Numbered from the stretch's first letter, positions 35,395 to 46,122 are shown. The stretch is 64,000 bases of DNA from Neonectria sp. B-13 (GCA_002682825.1 NOKP01000020.1:434001-498000); one strand, 5' to 3'. A program made the numbers and translations. The notes: a model not told the origin generated them from the letters alone.

Positions 35395-36384
35395 ATGTCA
35401 ACCTTCATCATTTACGGGGCAACCGGGTACACTGGACGCATGGCAAGCCTGCATGCAAAGAGCCTTGGCCTTGATTTCGTGTTAGCCGGTAGAACTGAGG
35501 CCAAGGTCAAAGACTTAGCATCGTCTCTCAATGTCCCATATCGCATATTCGACGTCAACAACACGCAGCTCATCGACTCAGCTTTGGAAGGCATCTCAGT
35601 CCTACTCAACTGCGCCGGCCCCTTTATGCGCACGGCCGAGCCTCTAATGAGGGCATGCATACGGAACAAGGTGCACTACCTCGACATGGCCGCAGAGTTG
35701 GATAGCTATCGACTTGCGGAACAACTGGACGAAGAGGCAAAGAGAGCAAATGTCATGCTCATGCCGGGAGGTGGTGGCAGCGTTGCCATGTTGGGCTCTC
35801 TAGCCGGTCATGTCGTGGAAGGTGTCGAAAATCCCACCAGCATTGATATTGCCTTACATGTCGCTGGATCCATGTCACGGGGGTCGGCAATCAGCGCAGC
35901 TGAGAACTTGACGACCGAGTGCCTCCAACGCGTCAATGGGGAATTGGTACCGAATGATGTCGGCAACACAACGCAGTTCGATTTCGACAACGGCAAGGGA
36001 CTCGTCTCCGCATTTCCTGTGACATTGCCAGACCTCATCACCATCTGGAGATCAACAAACGTGGCCAATGTTAGGACCTTTGTTCACGTGTCTAGCGATG
36101 CCTTCCCGACTGAAGACGTTGCTGAGATGCGCGAAGGTCCAACGGCCGAGGAGAGGGAGGCCAGTCCGTATCATGCATCCGTCACTGTAACCGATGCCAA
36201 CGGAACAGTCAAGCGAGCGGTGCTTCACACCGTGAACGGGTACACTTTCACAGGACTCGCATCGGTGGAGGCTGCGAAGAAAGCTTTGGCCGGACAAGTC
36301 CGAGCAGGTTTCCAGACTCCTGCTGTTGTCTTTGGCAATGACTTTGTGAAGGAAATCGCGAACTCGGTCATAAAGGATCTATAA
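35395..36384 (+). CDS. Saccharopine-dehydrogenase-like NAD(P)-binding reductase
   Basis: Single exon, 329 aa from the ATG at 35395. The frame is open from 35056, but the TATA box and the family N-terminus fix the start. The N-terminal Rossmann motif is IYGATGYTGRMA, followed by AGRTEAKV and LLNCAGPFMRTAEPLMRACI, typical of the saccharopine dehydrogenase NADP-binding domain family that includes trans-acting enoyl reductases. The middle part has MPGGGGSVAMLGSLAGHVVEG. It is too short and different for lysine biosynthesis, so it is probably a stand-alone reductase acting on an unknown metabolite. Being divergent with the P450 suggests co-expression. Confidence 0.82.
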   Translation: MSTFIIYGATGYTGRMASLHAKSLGLDFVLAGRTEAKVKDLASSLNVPYRIFDVNNTQLIDSALEGISVLLNCAGPFMRTAEPLMRACIRNKVHYLDMAAELDSYRLAEQLDEEAKRANVMLMPGGGGSVAMLGSLAGHVVEGVENPTSIDIALHVAGSMSRGSAISAAENLTTECLQRVNGELVPNDVGNTTQFDFDNGKGLVSAFPVTLPDLITIWRSTNVANVRTFVHVSSDAFPTEDVAEMREGPTAEEREASPYHASVTVTDANGTVKRAVLHTVNGYTFTGLASVEAAKKALAGQVRAGFQTPAVVFGNDFVKEIANSVIKDL

Positions 36385-37145
36385 AGAGAACGTGTTTGGA
36401 GATGCATTTCTTGTGATATATAGACCAGCTAAAATAGAATCTAATAAGAAGATCAACCTGCCATGATGAGTCTGATTATTAGCCGAGTGATGTACGAAAC
36501 TTGGCTGTCTACCTGTAATGGTGCCATCTTTTATATTCCTTGCCATGAACACGCGGCGTTTTATAGTAGCCTTTTTCACGATCCGATCCGATAGGGCTCT
36601 AGGGACCATGCTAATTATGCATGACAGCTAGCCATAGGATTAAAATACTTTGAGTCAAAATACGATTTTGGTTGCCAACCGGCGTTGGATCAAAGCTACT
36701 ACCTTGCATAAGACAGGGTTCAGTAGCTAGCCAAGCAAAGCTACTTATTATTCCCAGTGGTTGAGCTTGGGTTTATTGGACTTTCCGAAGCCTATACCAG
36801 AAATCCCAAGTCTATCAAGGCGCGATGAGGTGGTTAGCCTTTTTCACGAGCTGGGGCATGCCATACACGATCTATCGCCAAAGTCAGACATTATTACTTC
36901 CACGGCACAGAAACCATGGTAGACTTTGGCGGAGTCGGCCTCGTTTGACTACGTGAGGCGATGTCCGTGAAGGCGGCCACGTCAAGCTTCGAAATTTTGA
37001 GGCTCGGTGGCATAACATAATGTCAAAGCTTGGTTATATTAACCTAGCACTAGCCTCTAATAAGTCGTGACCTAGCAGGATGGAATAGAAAGGGGTCTCG
37101 ATAATTACTCAATTTCCAAGAAATGATTCCAAAGTACAACTAAAC
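36385..37145. other. Intergenic downstream of reductase and synthetase
   Basis: 761 bp between convergent genes, AT-leaning, no ORF of note. It contains the left copy (36959-37053) of a diverged direct repeat that recurs beyond the other end of the synthetase gene. Confidence 0.45.
36959..37053 (+). repeat. Diverged direct repeat, left copy, flanking the synthetase gene
   Basis: About 95 bp align by eye with 41032-41150 in the same orientation. Shared blocks are CGAYGTC, AGCGGCCAYGTCA (one mismatch at its start), TCGAAATT, GGTGG, AACATRATGTCAA, GGTT and ATTAA, ending in ACTAG, with some insertions in the right copy. It may be a remnant of an old element or of a duplication. Confidence 0.4.
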
Positions 37146-40100
37146 CTAGATCTTAACTAAGCGCAATGACAAAGTCAGGTTACCAAGCGTCTGTTCCTCC
37201 ACTACAATGAGACGTTCTAGTGCCGAGTCTTGAGCAAGCACCAACGGCCCACGTAGGGCCTGTACGAAAAGGGCCTCTCGTGATGTCACAATCCTTCCAA
37301 CATCAACCTTATCAGGGTTGTTTACCACATTGTAACAATGCAGCACATCGTCAGTTGGTGCCAAACCAGCCTTTTTCCGCAACCTCTGAATACTGCTGAC
37401 GATGTTGCGAGCCAGACCCTCTTCAGTCAGCTCCGAGTCAACACTTGAATTCAGCAGAACAATCATGTCTTGAGCAAATGCAGGCTCCCATTTGGATCCT
37501 CCTTCCTTGTCCACCTTATCTTTACTGAGGACGCGGATGATGGTGAGGTCGTTTTCTCCGAGTTCGATACCCCCAACCGTTATTTTTCTCTCCCTTGTAT
37601 ACGTCCGTAATTCTTCCTGGGAGAGCGAAGGTAGTGCATCCCGAACGACTTTGACATCCTTCTTCAGCTTCTTTCCCAGGGTTGGCCAGTCTACCTTCGC
37701 TTCAAGGAGGATATTGAATTGCTCCTCGTCACTAGTCGCGATAATTTCTCTGACATTGAGTTCCTCAAGAATGTAGCTTTTGAGAGGCTCGATGTCCAAA
37801 ATGATATCGCCATCAGCAATGACGACGAGGGATAGTAGAGGAGTTTTTAGAGTGATGTTGCAGTGCTCTCTGGCCACTCTCCCAAGTTGAATGACTTTCT
37901 GCATGGAGACGAATTTCCTCTCGACGTCTTTGTCCATCAGTGATTTCTGAAAGGTGGGGAATGGCAGGAAATGAACGCTTCTGGAATCCTTGAATTGTGT
38001 CAAATCTCCAAGGTGAGGCTTCAAGAGCTTGTAGATGTGCTCCGTTATGAAAGGAGTGAAGGGCGCGAGGGCTCGGATGATGGTGAAGAGAACCTCGAGC
38101 AGCGTGTTCAAAGCAGCGGTCGTGTCGTCAAGACCGAGACTGCCCTTCAATCTCTTCCGGTTGAAGCAAATGTACCAGTTGGTCAGGTTGTCAATAACCC
38201 GCAGTAGTCGTGGCACGACAGTGGAAAGTCGATAGCCTTCAGTTGGTGAGCATTGTTTGGCCCAATCAAGTCAATCAGGGCTGGGGAAACAAACCTAACA
38301 GCTCCTGGTCCATGTATTCCAATAGACTCTGGCAATCAGCAAGAATCCATTTGTCCATGATGTTGGTCAGCTTATCGGCGTCAAGCGACGACGTGAACAC
38401 GTTTCCTGCGTTCTTCGCGTACAGGGCTGCCTGTTCACAGAATAATCGATAGCTGTTCTACAAAGGGAGAATGACTCGAGACACCACATCTTTCACATCC
38501 GATTCCTTGAAGCGGATGGGCTCAGCGCGGACAACAGGTGAGTTGATGAGGTAGAGGCGGAGTGCGTCTGAGCCGTAGCGATTGATGACCTCTAGAGGGT
38601 CAGGATAGTTTTTGAGCCTCTTGGACATCTTCTTGCCGTCTTCTGCAAGGACAATCTTGTTGACAATGTAATTCTTGAACGGCGATGTTTTGAAGAGATG
38701 GTTACCAAGGACAGTTAAGGTGTAGAACCATCCCCGAGTCTGATCTAGACCCTCGGCAATGAAGTCTGCTGGAAATAAGTCTTCCTGGAACCGATCGGAA
38801 TTCTCAAACGGGAAATGTCTCGATGCATATGGCATACTGCCTGATTCGAACCTGTTGAAGTCAGGTATCCTGTCCCTATTATTCCATTTGCTTATGACTT
38901 ACCAGCAATCGAAAATTTCGTCAATGCGCCGGAGAACACCCTTGCCTTGCTTAGAAGGAATGGTGATCGAGTCGACTTTATCCCGATGAATGTCTGGCAT
39001 GTCACCAGAAAACCCGCTCAGTTCTTTGAGCTCTGCGATACTACCAACACAGATGATCTCTTCGAAGTCCTCGCTGACCCAGAGCGGAATGGGGGTGCCC
39101 CAGTATCGGTTGCGAGAGACGTTCCAGTCATGGGCATTACCAACCCAGTTGGCGAATCGCTTCTCCTTGGCAGATTGAGGCACCCAGTTGGTCTTTTCGA
39201 GGTTATCTAGCATGGTTGGAACGTGGTTGGTAACGCGAATAAACCAAGAAGACACAGCTTTCCGGATAAGTTGTGTATCTGATCTCCAACAGAACTTGTC
39301 AACGTGCAGAACATGGGTATCAAGAAGCAGTCGTCCTGTGGGACGAAGGTCCTTGAGAATGGCCTTATCAGCAGCCTTGACGTGTTGCCCAGCATATTCC
39401 GGGACTTCTGAAGTGAAACAGCCCTTGTCGTCGACAGGGCATGGCGGCAAACGCTCGGGTGTGATGACGCCTGCGGCTTCCGCGGCATCGTAGTCCTCTT
39501 GGCCGAAAGCAGGGGCCTGGTGCACGAGGCCAGTACCTTGGCCAGCCTCTACATAGTCTGCCCCAATGACATGGAAACAATCGGAATATTTCTCGAAGAA
39601 ATATTTGAAGATGGGCTCGTACTTCCAGCCAATCATGGATCTGCCCTGAACTTTTCCCAACACCTTGTATTTCGCCTTCTTCGGGTTTTTGAAAATTGTG
39701 GCCAGGCCCGACTCCAGGAGAATAAAATGACGTTCGGTTGTCTCGTCGAAGATTTTAATGTATTCGAAATCAGGATGAACGGCAATGAACAGGTTGGAGG
39801 GAAGTGTCCACGGTGTCGTCGTGTAGATGAGGAGTGATGTGTTGTCTTGGCCCTCGACTCCGATGACCGGGAAGGAGACAACAATGGCGGGATCCTGAGT
39901 CATCTTTTCGTTTTGCTTCGCTTCCATCTGGCTGAGCGGTGTACATAGTGCTGTCGAGTAGGGCATAATCCGGTATGCTCTGTACACCAAGTCTTTATCG
40001 AAGAGCTGCTTAAAAACCCACCAGCAGGACTCCATGAACCCTACGTCCATCGACTAGGAAACACTGTTAGAAAGGCCATATGAGGAACCCAAGAAAACTT

Positions 40101-40611
40101 GGATAAGGGGATGACTCACTTTGTAGTCATTGTCGAAGTCGACCCAGCGACCTAAGCGCTCGATGGTGCTCCTCCATTCGCGAGCGTATGTCATCACAAT
40201 GGCTCTGCATTCAGCGTTATACTTCTCAATCCCCATCTGCATCACAGCGTCTCTGCCAGATAGCCCGAGCTTCTTGTCGATTTCGTACTCAATGGGTAAA
40301 CCGTGAGTATCCCAGCCAAAGCGACGGCTAACATGGTAGCCTTTCATGGACCAGTATCTGGGGATGATGTCTTTGATGGTCGAAGCGAGAAGATGGCCAT
40401 AATGGGGGAGGCCTAGCGCGCTGGTTAGCGAGTGTTGAACTTGGGGATTTTGTCGCCTTTGGCAAGATAGCTCACCAGTTGCAAATGGGGGACCGTCATA
40501 GAAGTTGAAGAGCTTTCCACCTTCAGTCAAACGAAGCTGAGTTTGGAAGGCGTCGACCTCTCTCCAGAAGGCGAGCACATCCTCTTCGACCTCGGGCAAA
40601 TTGATGCCCAT
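37146..40611 (-). pseudogene. Cytosolic-type isoleucyl-tRNA synthetase with one in-frame UAG
   Basis: Five exons on the minus strand (40611-40476, 40412-40120, 40053-38903, 38851-38295, 38236-37146) total 1076 codons including the stop, normal for eukaryotic cytosolic IleRS. Class I signatures are present: LPHYGHLLAST (HIGH) near residue 47 and [14 protein letters not shown] (KMSKS) near residue 600. The editing domain (TTTPWTLPSN, GTGLVHQAPAFGQEDY) and the anticodon-binding domain are present, and the C-terminus ends LSLRLVKI. Codon 658 (38460-38458) is TAG, in ILPL*NSYRLF, where filamentous fungal homologues as I recall have LW-NSY. Both sides are in the same frame and otherwise intact, and no plausible intron removes it. 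Either a recent nonsense mutation or a site for A-to-I mRNA editing (UAG to UGG). The sequence looks divergent from a housekeeping enzyme, so it is probably a second copy. Confidence 0.8.
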
Positions 40612-41163
40612 CGCAGTCGTCTGGGAAGATTGATGGCCTTGCAAAACCAGGAGCTTCTAGTACTAGCAATTTTCGTGCAGTTGTGAACAGAGAGAAAGGC
40701 GAGGAGAGTTAATGCAAATGGAGGGGATTGTCATCCCTGCGATGACTCAGGGTTCCCCACGCGGAGGGAAGATGAGCTGACATTTACAGAACACCCCCAC
40801 CATCAGGATGTAGACAAGTGATCGGGTGCCTGCTTATTCGTACTTTCCAAGGTTAAATCTCTACTATTGCGACCCAGCCCAGTTCATACTACTATACTGT
40901 GTACTCGTACTAACCCAGTCAACTAGCCAACCTCGGAAACCTGCACTTTATACGTTATAAGTGCTCAAAGCCCGGGCCAGCATCTGATTGTGCGCCTAAG
41001 CCTACTTACTGTAGGCAGCAAGCGGATAAGTCGACGTCTCCAAAAGCGGCCATGTCAGAGGTCGAGAACTCGAAATTCAGTCACCGGGTGGGCGGTGGTA
41101 AAACATGATGTCAATGTCTGGTTGGTATTAATCAAGATACTCGGAACTAGTAATCACGCCAAA
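40612..41163. other. Intergenic between synthetase start and SDR stop
   Basis: 552 bp serving as the synthetase promoter. It holds the right copy of the flanking repeat; no gene recognised. Confidence 0.45.
41032..41150 (+). repeat. Diverged direct repeat, right copy, flanking the synthetase gene
   Basis: About 119 bp corresponding to 36959-37053, ending 14 bp short of the neighbouring SDR stop codon. Roughly three-quarters identical in the aligned blocks by eye. Confidence 0.4.
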
Positions 41164-42221
41164 TCACATCCATGTCCTTGTCCCATTGTGGCTCAGGAAT
41201 GAGCCTCCGTGCCCTCCTTCAATTGACGAGCGATCGATGGCCACCAAGCAGCTCTTCGCAGAATCCATGGGCCCCGATGCTTTGAAGCCTGGCGCATATA
41301 GTTCAAACTTGGCGTTAATCTTCTGAAACGAAGCAAGGTCGTCGCTTGATACTAGTCACACGCAGTCAGATTTTGAACTTGAACGTAGCCGAGTAAAGAA
41401 CTTACGACTCCCGTTGCCTTCAGCAGTGTCGACCAAGCCGGGACAAATTGAGAAGAACAAGACACCTTGATCCTCGTACGAGGCGTCTAGTTTTGCGAAC
41501 AAAGTGCTCAGTGCGGCTTTGCTCATTGAGTAAGGGGTTGCGTTGGGGAGCTTTGCCTTGTTAATGAAGTCTGCAAAAGAATCAGTGGCGATTCGCTCAA
41601 GTCTGTTGCCAACACAATGCCTCTCTGGTGCCCGAGAACCATCTGGAGATAAACTCACCTATGTCACCCATACCACTTGAGATGGCGACGACCTTCTTCA
41701 ATGTGCCTCTCTTGATAAGTGGCAAGAATGCGAACACTGTTTTAAGTACGCCGATAGCGTTGACATCGAAGCACTTCTGCGCATCATCAATCATTGTCTG
41801 CACATCGTGTTCACTGTTTGGATTAGATCAGTTAAAGTTCTCGGCCCTTGGTAAACGGCATCACATACAATTCCTGAAGTGACTTGAGACCGGTTATCTC
41901 GCTGACGTATCCCGCGTTGTTGATCAACACGTCTAGGCCTTTGCCGCCTAGGATGCGCCCGGTCTCTTCGGCTGCGAGCTTAAGAGCCGACTCATCCGTG
42001 ATGTCTCCGGCTAAGATATGGGCATTTGTTATACCGTCAGCCGCAAGACGATGGCTGGCGACTTCCACGTTTCGGACTAATCCAATAACGGTGTTTGCAG
42101 GGTCTGAGGCGAGAGCCTTGACAAATGCGTACTAGTTTGCGGTCAGCATATGCGGGCTTGAGTTCTCTTTTGGACATACTCCAAGGCCTCTTGAGGCTCC
42201 GGTTATGACGTAGCTAGGCAT
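41164..42221 (-). CDS. Short-chain dehydrogenase/reductase (C-factor-like)
   Basis: Five exons on the minus strand. Exon 1 is 42221-42180 (MPSYVITGASRGLG) and the stop is at 41164-41166. The spliced protein of about 250 aa has the SDR cofactor motif TGASRGLG, LINNAGY, the catalytic Ser region VVAISSGMGDI, and YSMSKAAL with the Tyr-x3-Lys pair, then PGLVDT. This is the classical SDR layout of the fungal C-factor/sniffer-like group. Cytosolic NAD(P)-dependent carbonyl or alcohol chemistry is expected; the substrate is unknown. It is divergent from the dual-zinc-finger regulator across 383 bp, so it may be that regulator's target. Confidence 0.85.
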
Positions 42222-42604
42222 TTTGAAGGATGTTTTGGGCTTTTGATGTGGGTGTGCACGTTTCTAGGCTGAACTAATTAATGAAGTTAAATTCAACAGG
42301 ACACGCAGACATATATACTCACCATAATTGATAGCCAGTTCAATCTCTATTCTCAGCATCCTTCTTGTTACTATTCTGCGAAGATGACACGAGTCTGCTT
42401 GTCCATTTGTACCCGGAACCCCGAAGTCCGGTCGGGCTGACAAACGCATCTTGGCCGTCATTTCCCCACCCGGAAATCCGAGCTCCTGCATCAAGAAGTT
42501 TCGTGATCCTGCATCCAAACCAAGCCTTGTACAAAGACAGCAAGTAACAAGGCAGTACTATTGGCCATTGACTATTTTTTATCTCCCTTGTAGGCAAGGT
42601 CCAA
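42222..42604. promoter_or_regulatory. Divergent promoter between SDR and regulator genes
   Basis: 383 bp with several CCGG and CGG/CCG words (around 42416-42482), the sort of half-sites Zn2Cys6 proteins bind. No ORF. Possible autoregulation by the adjacent regulator is inference. Confidence 0.35.
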
Positions 42605-44081
42605 ATGGCTTCCCGGGGCGAGCGACTTACCTGTCGCCGCTGCTTCCGACACTTCACGCAGAGTATGTTTGACAAATCCACAATCAATTGAATATGCTCA
42701 GTAACTGATCTGTTCTGCTCTAGATTCATCGCTAGTCAGGCACTCGAAGCGCTGCCTGCATGATGTCCCAGGCCCTTCCAGGCAGAAGTCTTGTCGGCAA
42801 TGTGCAAACTCCAAGGTCCGCTGCGACCTGCAGCATCCTAGTTGTGGGAGGTGTCAAGCTCGCTCTGCCTTTTGCGAGTTCCCCAAGACATCGTCCTCGA
42901 CGGTGAGACATGCAACTCGGATCCAGGAACCCCAAATTTCCGAAGACGATGATGGACAACAGGATACCAACGAATCCCTATCATTGGAAGGGGACTCATC
43001 TACCTACCCTACGTCCGATATTACCGCCTTCTCGCAGACCACTACACCGGAGATTGACCCTCAGCGATATGTGCGGCCACAACTGGTCATATCCCCCCAC
43101 CGGCGCCAGGTCCTCCTTGGGAATGCACCCGATACTTCAAGCTCCGGCGCTGTTGAGAGACACACGATGCAATTTGTCGTCCGCGTCCTCAAGTCATGGC
43201 CTCGCATGATGGCTATGCACGACACTGCCCATCTGCCACCAATAATCCACAGGCTCCAGTTAGCGGGCGGCATACCCACCCCCTTGGCCAACTGCTATAC
43301 GCTTGTCAAAATGTGGGATGGGCACACAGACGGCAGCCGTCGCTTGGTACAGAACACCATACTCGAGGAGGTGCGGCGGCTAATAAGCGAGGTATGTCGA
43401 CCATTGCATAGATTCAGACCGGATGGGACCATATTGACTGACCATGGCTTGTCATGAGGGTACAGCATCATGCATACAACGAAATGGATACTCTTGCAGC
43501 CGCTCAGTCCCTTCTTATACTACTCATCATTCTTCTTTTTTGCGTCGGACAAGCCCGGGTTGTGACCCATCCAGCAGATGCACAGCTCCTCATTGATGTG
43601 TGGGACGTAAAGCACCACTTGGCAGCGACAGGTCTCTTCTTAGACCAAGAGTCCAACCACAGCCTTCCGCCATGGGAGCAATGGGCCGCCGTCTCTGCCA
43701 AGCGCCGAACTATCCTCGGTCTCCATCATCTCGAGTGGGCGTGGTCAGTATTCCATGGCTATCCCATACTGACCTGCTTCGAACTCGGCCCACTGCCCGC
43801 TCCAGCAGCACGGTACCTCTGGCGAGAGCCCGACAAAGATACATGGGAGCGGTTGTACTATGACTGGTTACGCCTGTGGAAAGACGGAAGCTACAAAACG
43901 GTGGAGTTCTTCGGCATCGATCCAGGTGCCAGCCTGGATGTGAGGAGCGAGATGTGGCTTGCAGAAGCTGATGAATTCGGCATTATGCTGATGGCGGAAG
44001 GTAATACCCTCAGAACTCCATCAAGACGTTGTGCGTGAGCTAACTCAATAAGTGAATGCCGTTGGCAGTGGAGAATCGTAA
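42605..44081 (+). CDS. Transcription factor with C2HC finger plus Zn2Cys6 cluster
   Basis: Four exons (42605-42662, 42724-43391, 43466-44000, 44053-44081) encode 429 aa. The first 35 residues form a zinc finger, C-x2-C-x12-H-x3-C (TCRRCFRHFTQ, then NSSLVRHSKRC), split by the first intron. It is followed directly by a Zn2Cys6 cluster (CRQCANSKVRCDLQHP, then SCGRCQARSAFC). The rest is an acidic linker and a helical region with WEQWAAVSAKRRTILGLHHLEWAW and the usual DEFGIMLMAEVNAV end, reached through a small last exon. Tandem finger-plus-cluster regulators are a recognised fungal class that often govern metabolite clusters. It would act in the nucleus, perhaps on the SDR and neighbours. Confidence 0.82.
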
Positions 44082-44151
44082 TCATTCTACGCAATAAAAG
44101 ACCAGATGGAAGCGCCAAAGAAATTGCGCTTTGCCTAGTATGCAGGAAGCA

Positions 44152-45624
44152 CTACTCAAAGATACTCCAGTTCAAATACTCCTTCAAGGCCTTCAAACCC
44201 TCCTTGGCCTCTTCCAGCGACTTTTCGTCAGCATCAGTGTCGCCAACGACAAGCTTCCGAACTTCAAACAACGCGCCACAAATCCTCGCGTTGACAGCCT
44301 TGAACGCCGCGTAAAGTAGTCTATCAGCTTCCGTCTCGAGCGGCATCGTCTGCATGTAAAAGGTGGCACACCGCTCCTGGGCCGCTTCGTGGCGAACGAC
44401 CTCATCTTCGACGGAATAGTCAATGTATACCTCGAGGAGGAACCGGGTCTGCCTCGCCATGTCCTCGACCGAGTCGACGTCGGCAGCCATCGCTGTGAGC
44501 TTGGAGCCGTAGCGGCGAATGATGAGATCTGCAACGTCGCGCCAGTTGAAGGGCGAGATGGGAACGTCGCGGCGGTCCTTGATCACCTGTGCGAGGTAGT
44601 TTCTGATGGTGAGCATCTCGGTCTTGGTGGTGCCTAAGAGACGCGGAAGCTCGGCCCGCTCGCTGTCGGGGTTCGTGATGTTGACGGGGAAAAAGAAGGC
44701 CGACACCATGGACGAGTAGTCGAGAAGAGTGCGGCTGGACCCGACCTCGCGATACCGGTCGTCCGGGTTTCGTCGGCCTCCTGGCATACCCGGAGGTCCT
44801 CCGTAGGGTCCACCGGGCGGTCGTTTATGCGGCCCTCCATGCGGTCCATCGCCGCCCGTGTTCGACCGCTGCAAGGACTGAATCTGCTCTAGGCCGTCGA
44901 GGAAATCACACTTGATAATCTCGAAGCCAGCACCCTCCGTCCGAATAACACCCTGCAACTTCCAATCCTCGCACATGCGGCAGAGATCCACGGCGCGCTC
45001 ATGCTCTCCAGGAGGGCCGCGCGACGGGGACTTCTTCGGGGGGGTCAACGGCGGCTGATCGTCGCCATTTCTTACGCCACGCAGCAGGTAGTCTTGAGTG
45101 TCCATGACGCCTGAGCTGCCTTTGTCGCCGCTCATGCCATCGAGGTAGAGGAAACGAAGAGGTCTCGTGGTTCGATACGTGTGCAGCCAGCCGGACTTGC
45201 TCTCGGGTGGTGTATCTGAGTCGGCGAGAGGATCCTGAGCATGGTGTCTCCGCTTGAGATCATCGCGGCCATCCTCACCGTCACCGGGAGGTTTGCCTCC
45301 TCTGCCTGGAGGACCACCGCGGCGGTCGCCAGCGAACATCTCGGCATGCTCAATCTCATAAGCAAGCCATTGAAGCTCCGTGGGCGTCTCGTTGCGGTTG
45401 TTGCCGTGGTGCAGCATGACGCCCTCGGGAACTGTGGCTAGGTACAGTGACATGCCATTAGGATGCACGACGGATCCCCATTTCCGCAGAGAGTCGTACA
45501 CGGCGTTGAAGATCTGGGGCCCTCGCTGAGCTGCGACATCGGCGCTCGGGGTGAGGGCCTCGGCGTTCGACGTAGACAGGACCGTCAAAGCCGCGAGGGC
45601 GGCGAAAAGAGTACGGGACGCCAT
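44152..45624 (-). CDS. Secreted protein of unknown function with Gly/Pro-rich insert
   Basis: Single exon, 490 aa from the Met at 45624, chosen because it begins a clean signal peptide (MASRTLFAALAALTVLSTSNAEA); an in-frame Met at 45669 would add 15 residues. After cleavage there is a domain with WGSVVHPNGMSLYLATVPEGV and a Gly/Pro/Arg-rich charged stretch (GGPPGRGGKPPGDG). A second region (FEIIKCDFLDGLEQIQSL) follows, then another Gly/His/Pro run near residues 285-310, then an all-helical C-terminal third. The motif SMVSAFFFPVNITNPDSER may be a conserved core. No enzyme motif was found. Probably extracellular or wall-associated; similar proteins seem widespread in ascomycetes without an assigned role. 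Confidence 0.72.
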   Translation of the reverse strand: MASRTLFAALAALTVLSTSNAEALTPSADVAAQRGPQIFNAVYDSLRKWGSVVHPNGMSLYLATVPEGVMLHHGNNRNETPTELQWLAYEIEHAEMFAGDRRGGPPGRGGKPPGDGEDGRDDLKRRHHAQDPLADSDTPPESKSGWLHTYRTTRPLRFLYLDGMSGDKGSSGVMDTQDYLLRGVRNGDDQPPLTPPKKSPSRGPPGEHERAVDLCRMCEDWKLQGVIRTEGAGFEIIKCDFLDGLEQIQSLQRSNTGGDGPHGGPHKRPPGGPYGGPPGMPGGRRNPDDRYREVGSSRTLLDYSSMVSAFFFPVNITNPDSERAELPRLLGTTKTEMLTIRNYLAQVIKDRRDVPISPFNWRDVADLIIRRYGSKLTAMAADVDSVEDMARQTRFLLEVYIDYSVEDEVVRHEAAQERCATFYMQTMPLETEADRLLYAAFKAVNARICGALFEVRKLVVGDTDADEKSLEEAKEGLKALKEYLNWSIFE

Positions 45625-46122
45625 GAGGGCGGGAAGGTCCGTTACCGTGGATATAAGGGCAGACAACAAGACTGGAAACTGTGTAACAAGTAAAGAACAA
45701 ACTGAGGGAAAGACGATCGATTAGATTAGATACAACAGGACGCGCGTTACTGAGCAGACCCCCACTACAACCCCCCCGGGCTTCGCTAGTTGCGAGAAAT
45801 TACGTGGACTCCAGGGTCTAACTTAAGGCACCGCCGTTTTGGAGGTGTACGGAAATAACGTGTACGTACGATGGTCCGATCATGGAGAGTTACGTGAAGC
45901 AAACAGGGATTGGGTGAATGACAGATCAATGGTGGTGTATTACGGAAAGCTCAGTTGCCACGCGAAAATATATGAGGATTATATCTAGGAACTCACAACA
46001 CTTGTGAGGTCTTGTTGGTTTGCCCTTTGTCTATTACTATCTTAACTTCTCAGGACCAGCCATCGAGCCATTCATCCACCAGTAAGCCCAACACCGCCAT
46101 ACGCCATTTAAAACATTACTTA
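45625..46122. other. Intergenic
   Basis: 498 bp, promoter of the secreted-protein gene on one side and 3' flank of the Clr5 gene on the other. No structure worth naming. Confidence 0.5.

Noticed and set aside
38458..38486. The synthetase UAG explained as part of an intron
   Set aside because: TTTGTAG could serve as an acceptor, but the only nearby donor would give an intron of under 30 nt, and the codons upstream of the stop match the conserved family sequence.
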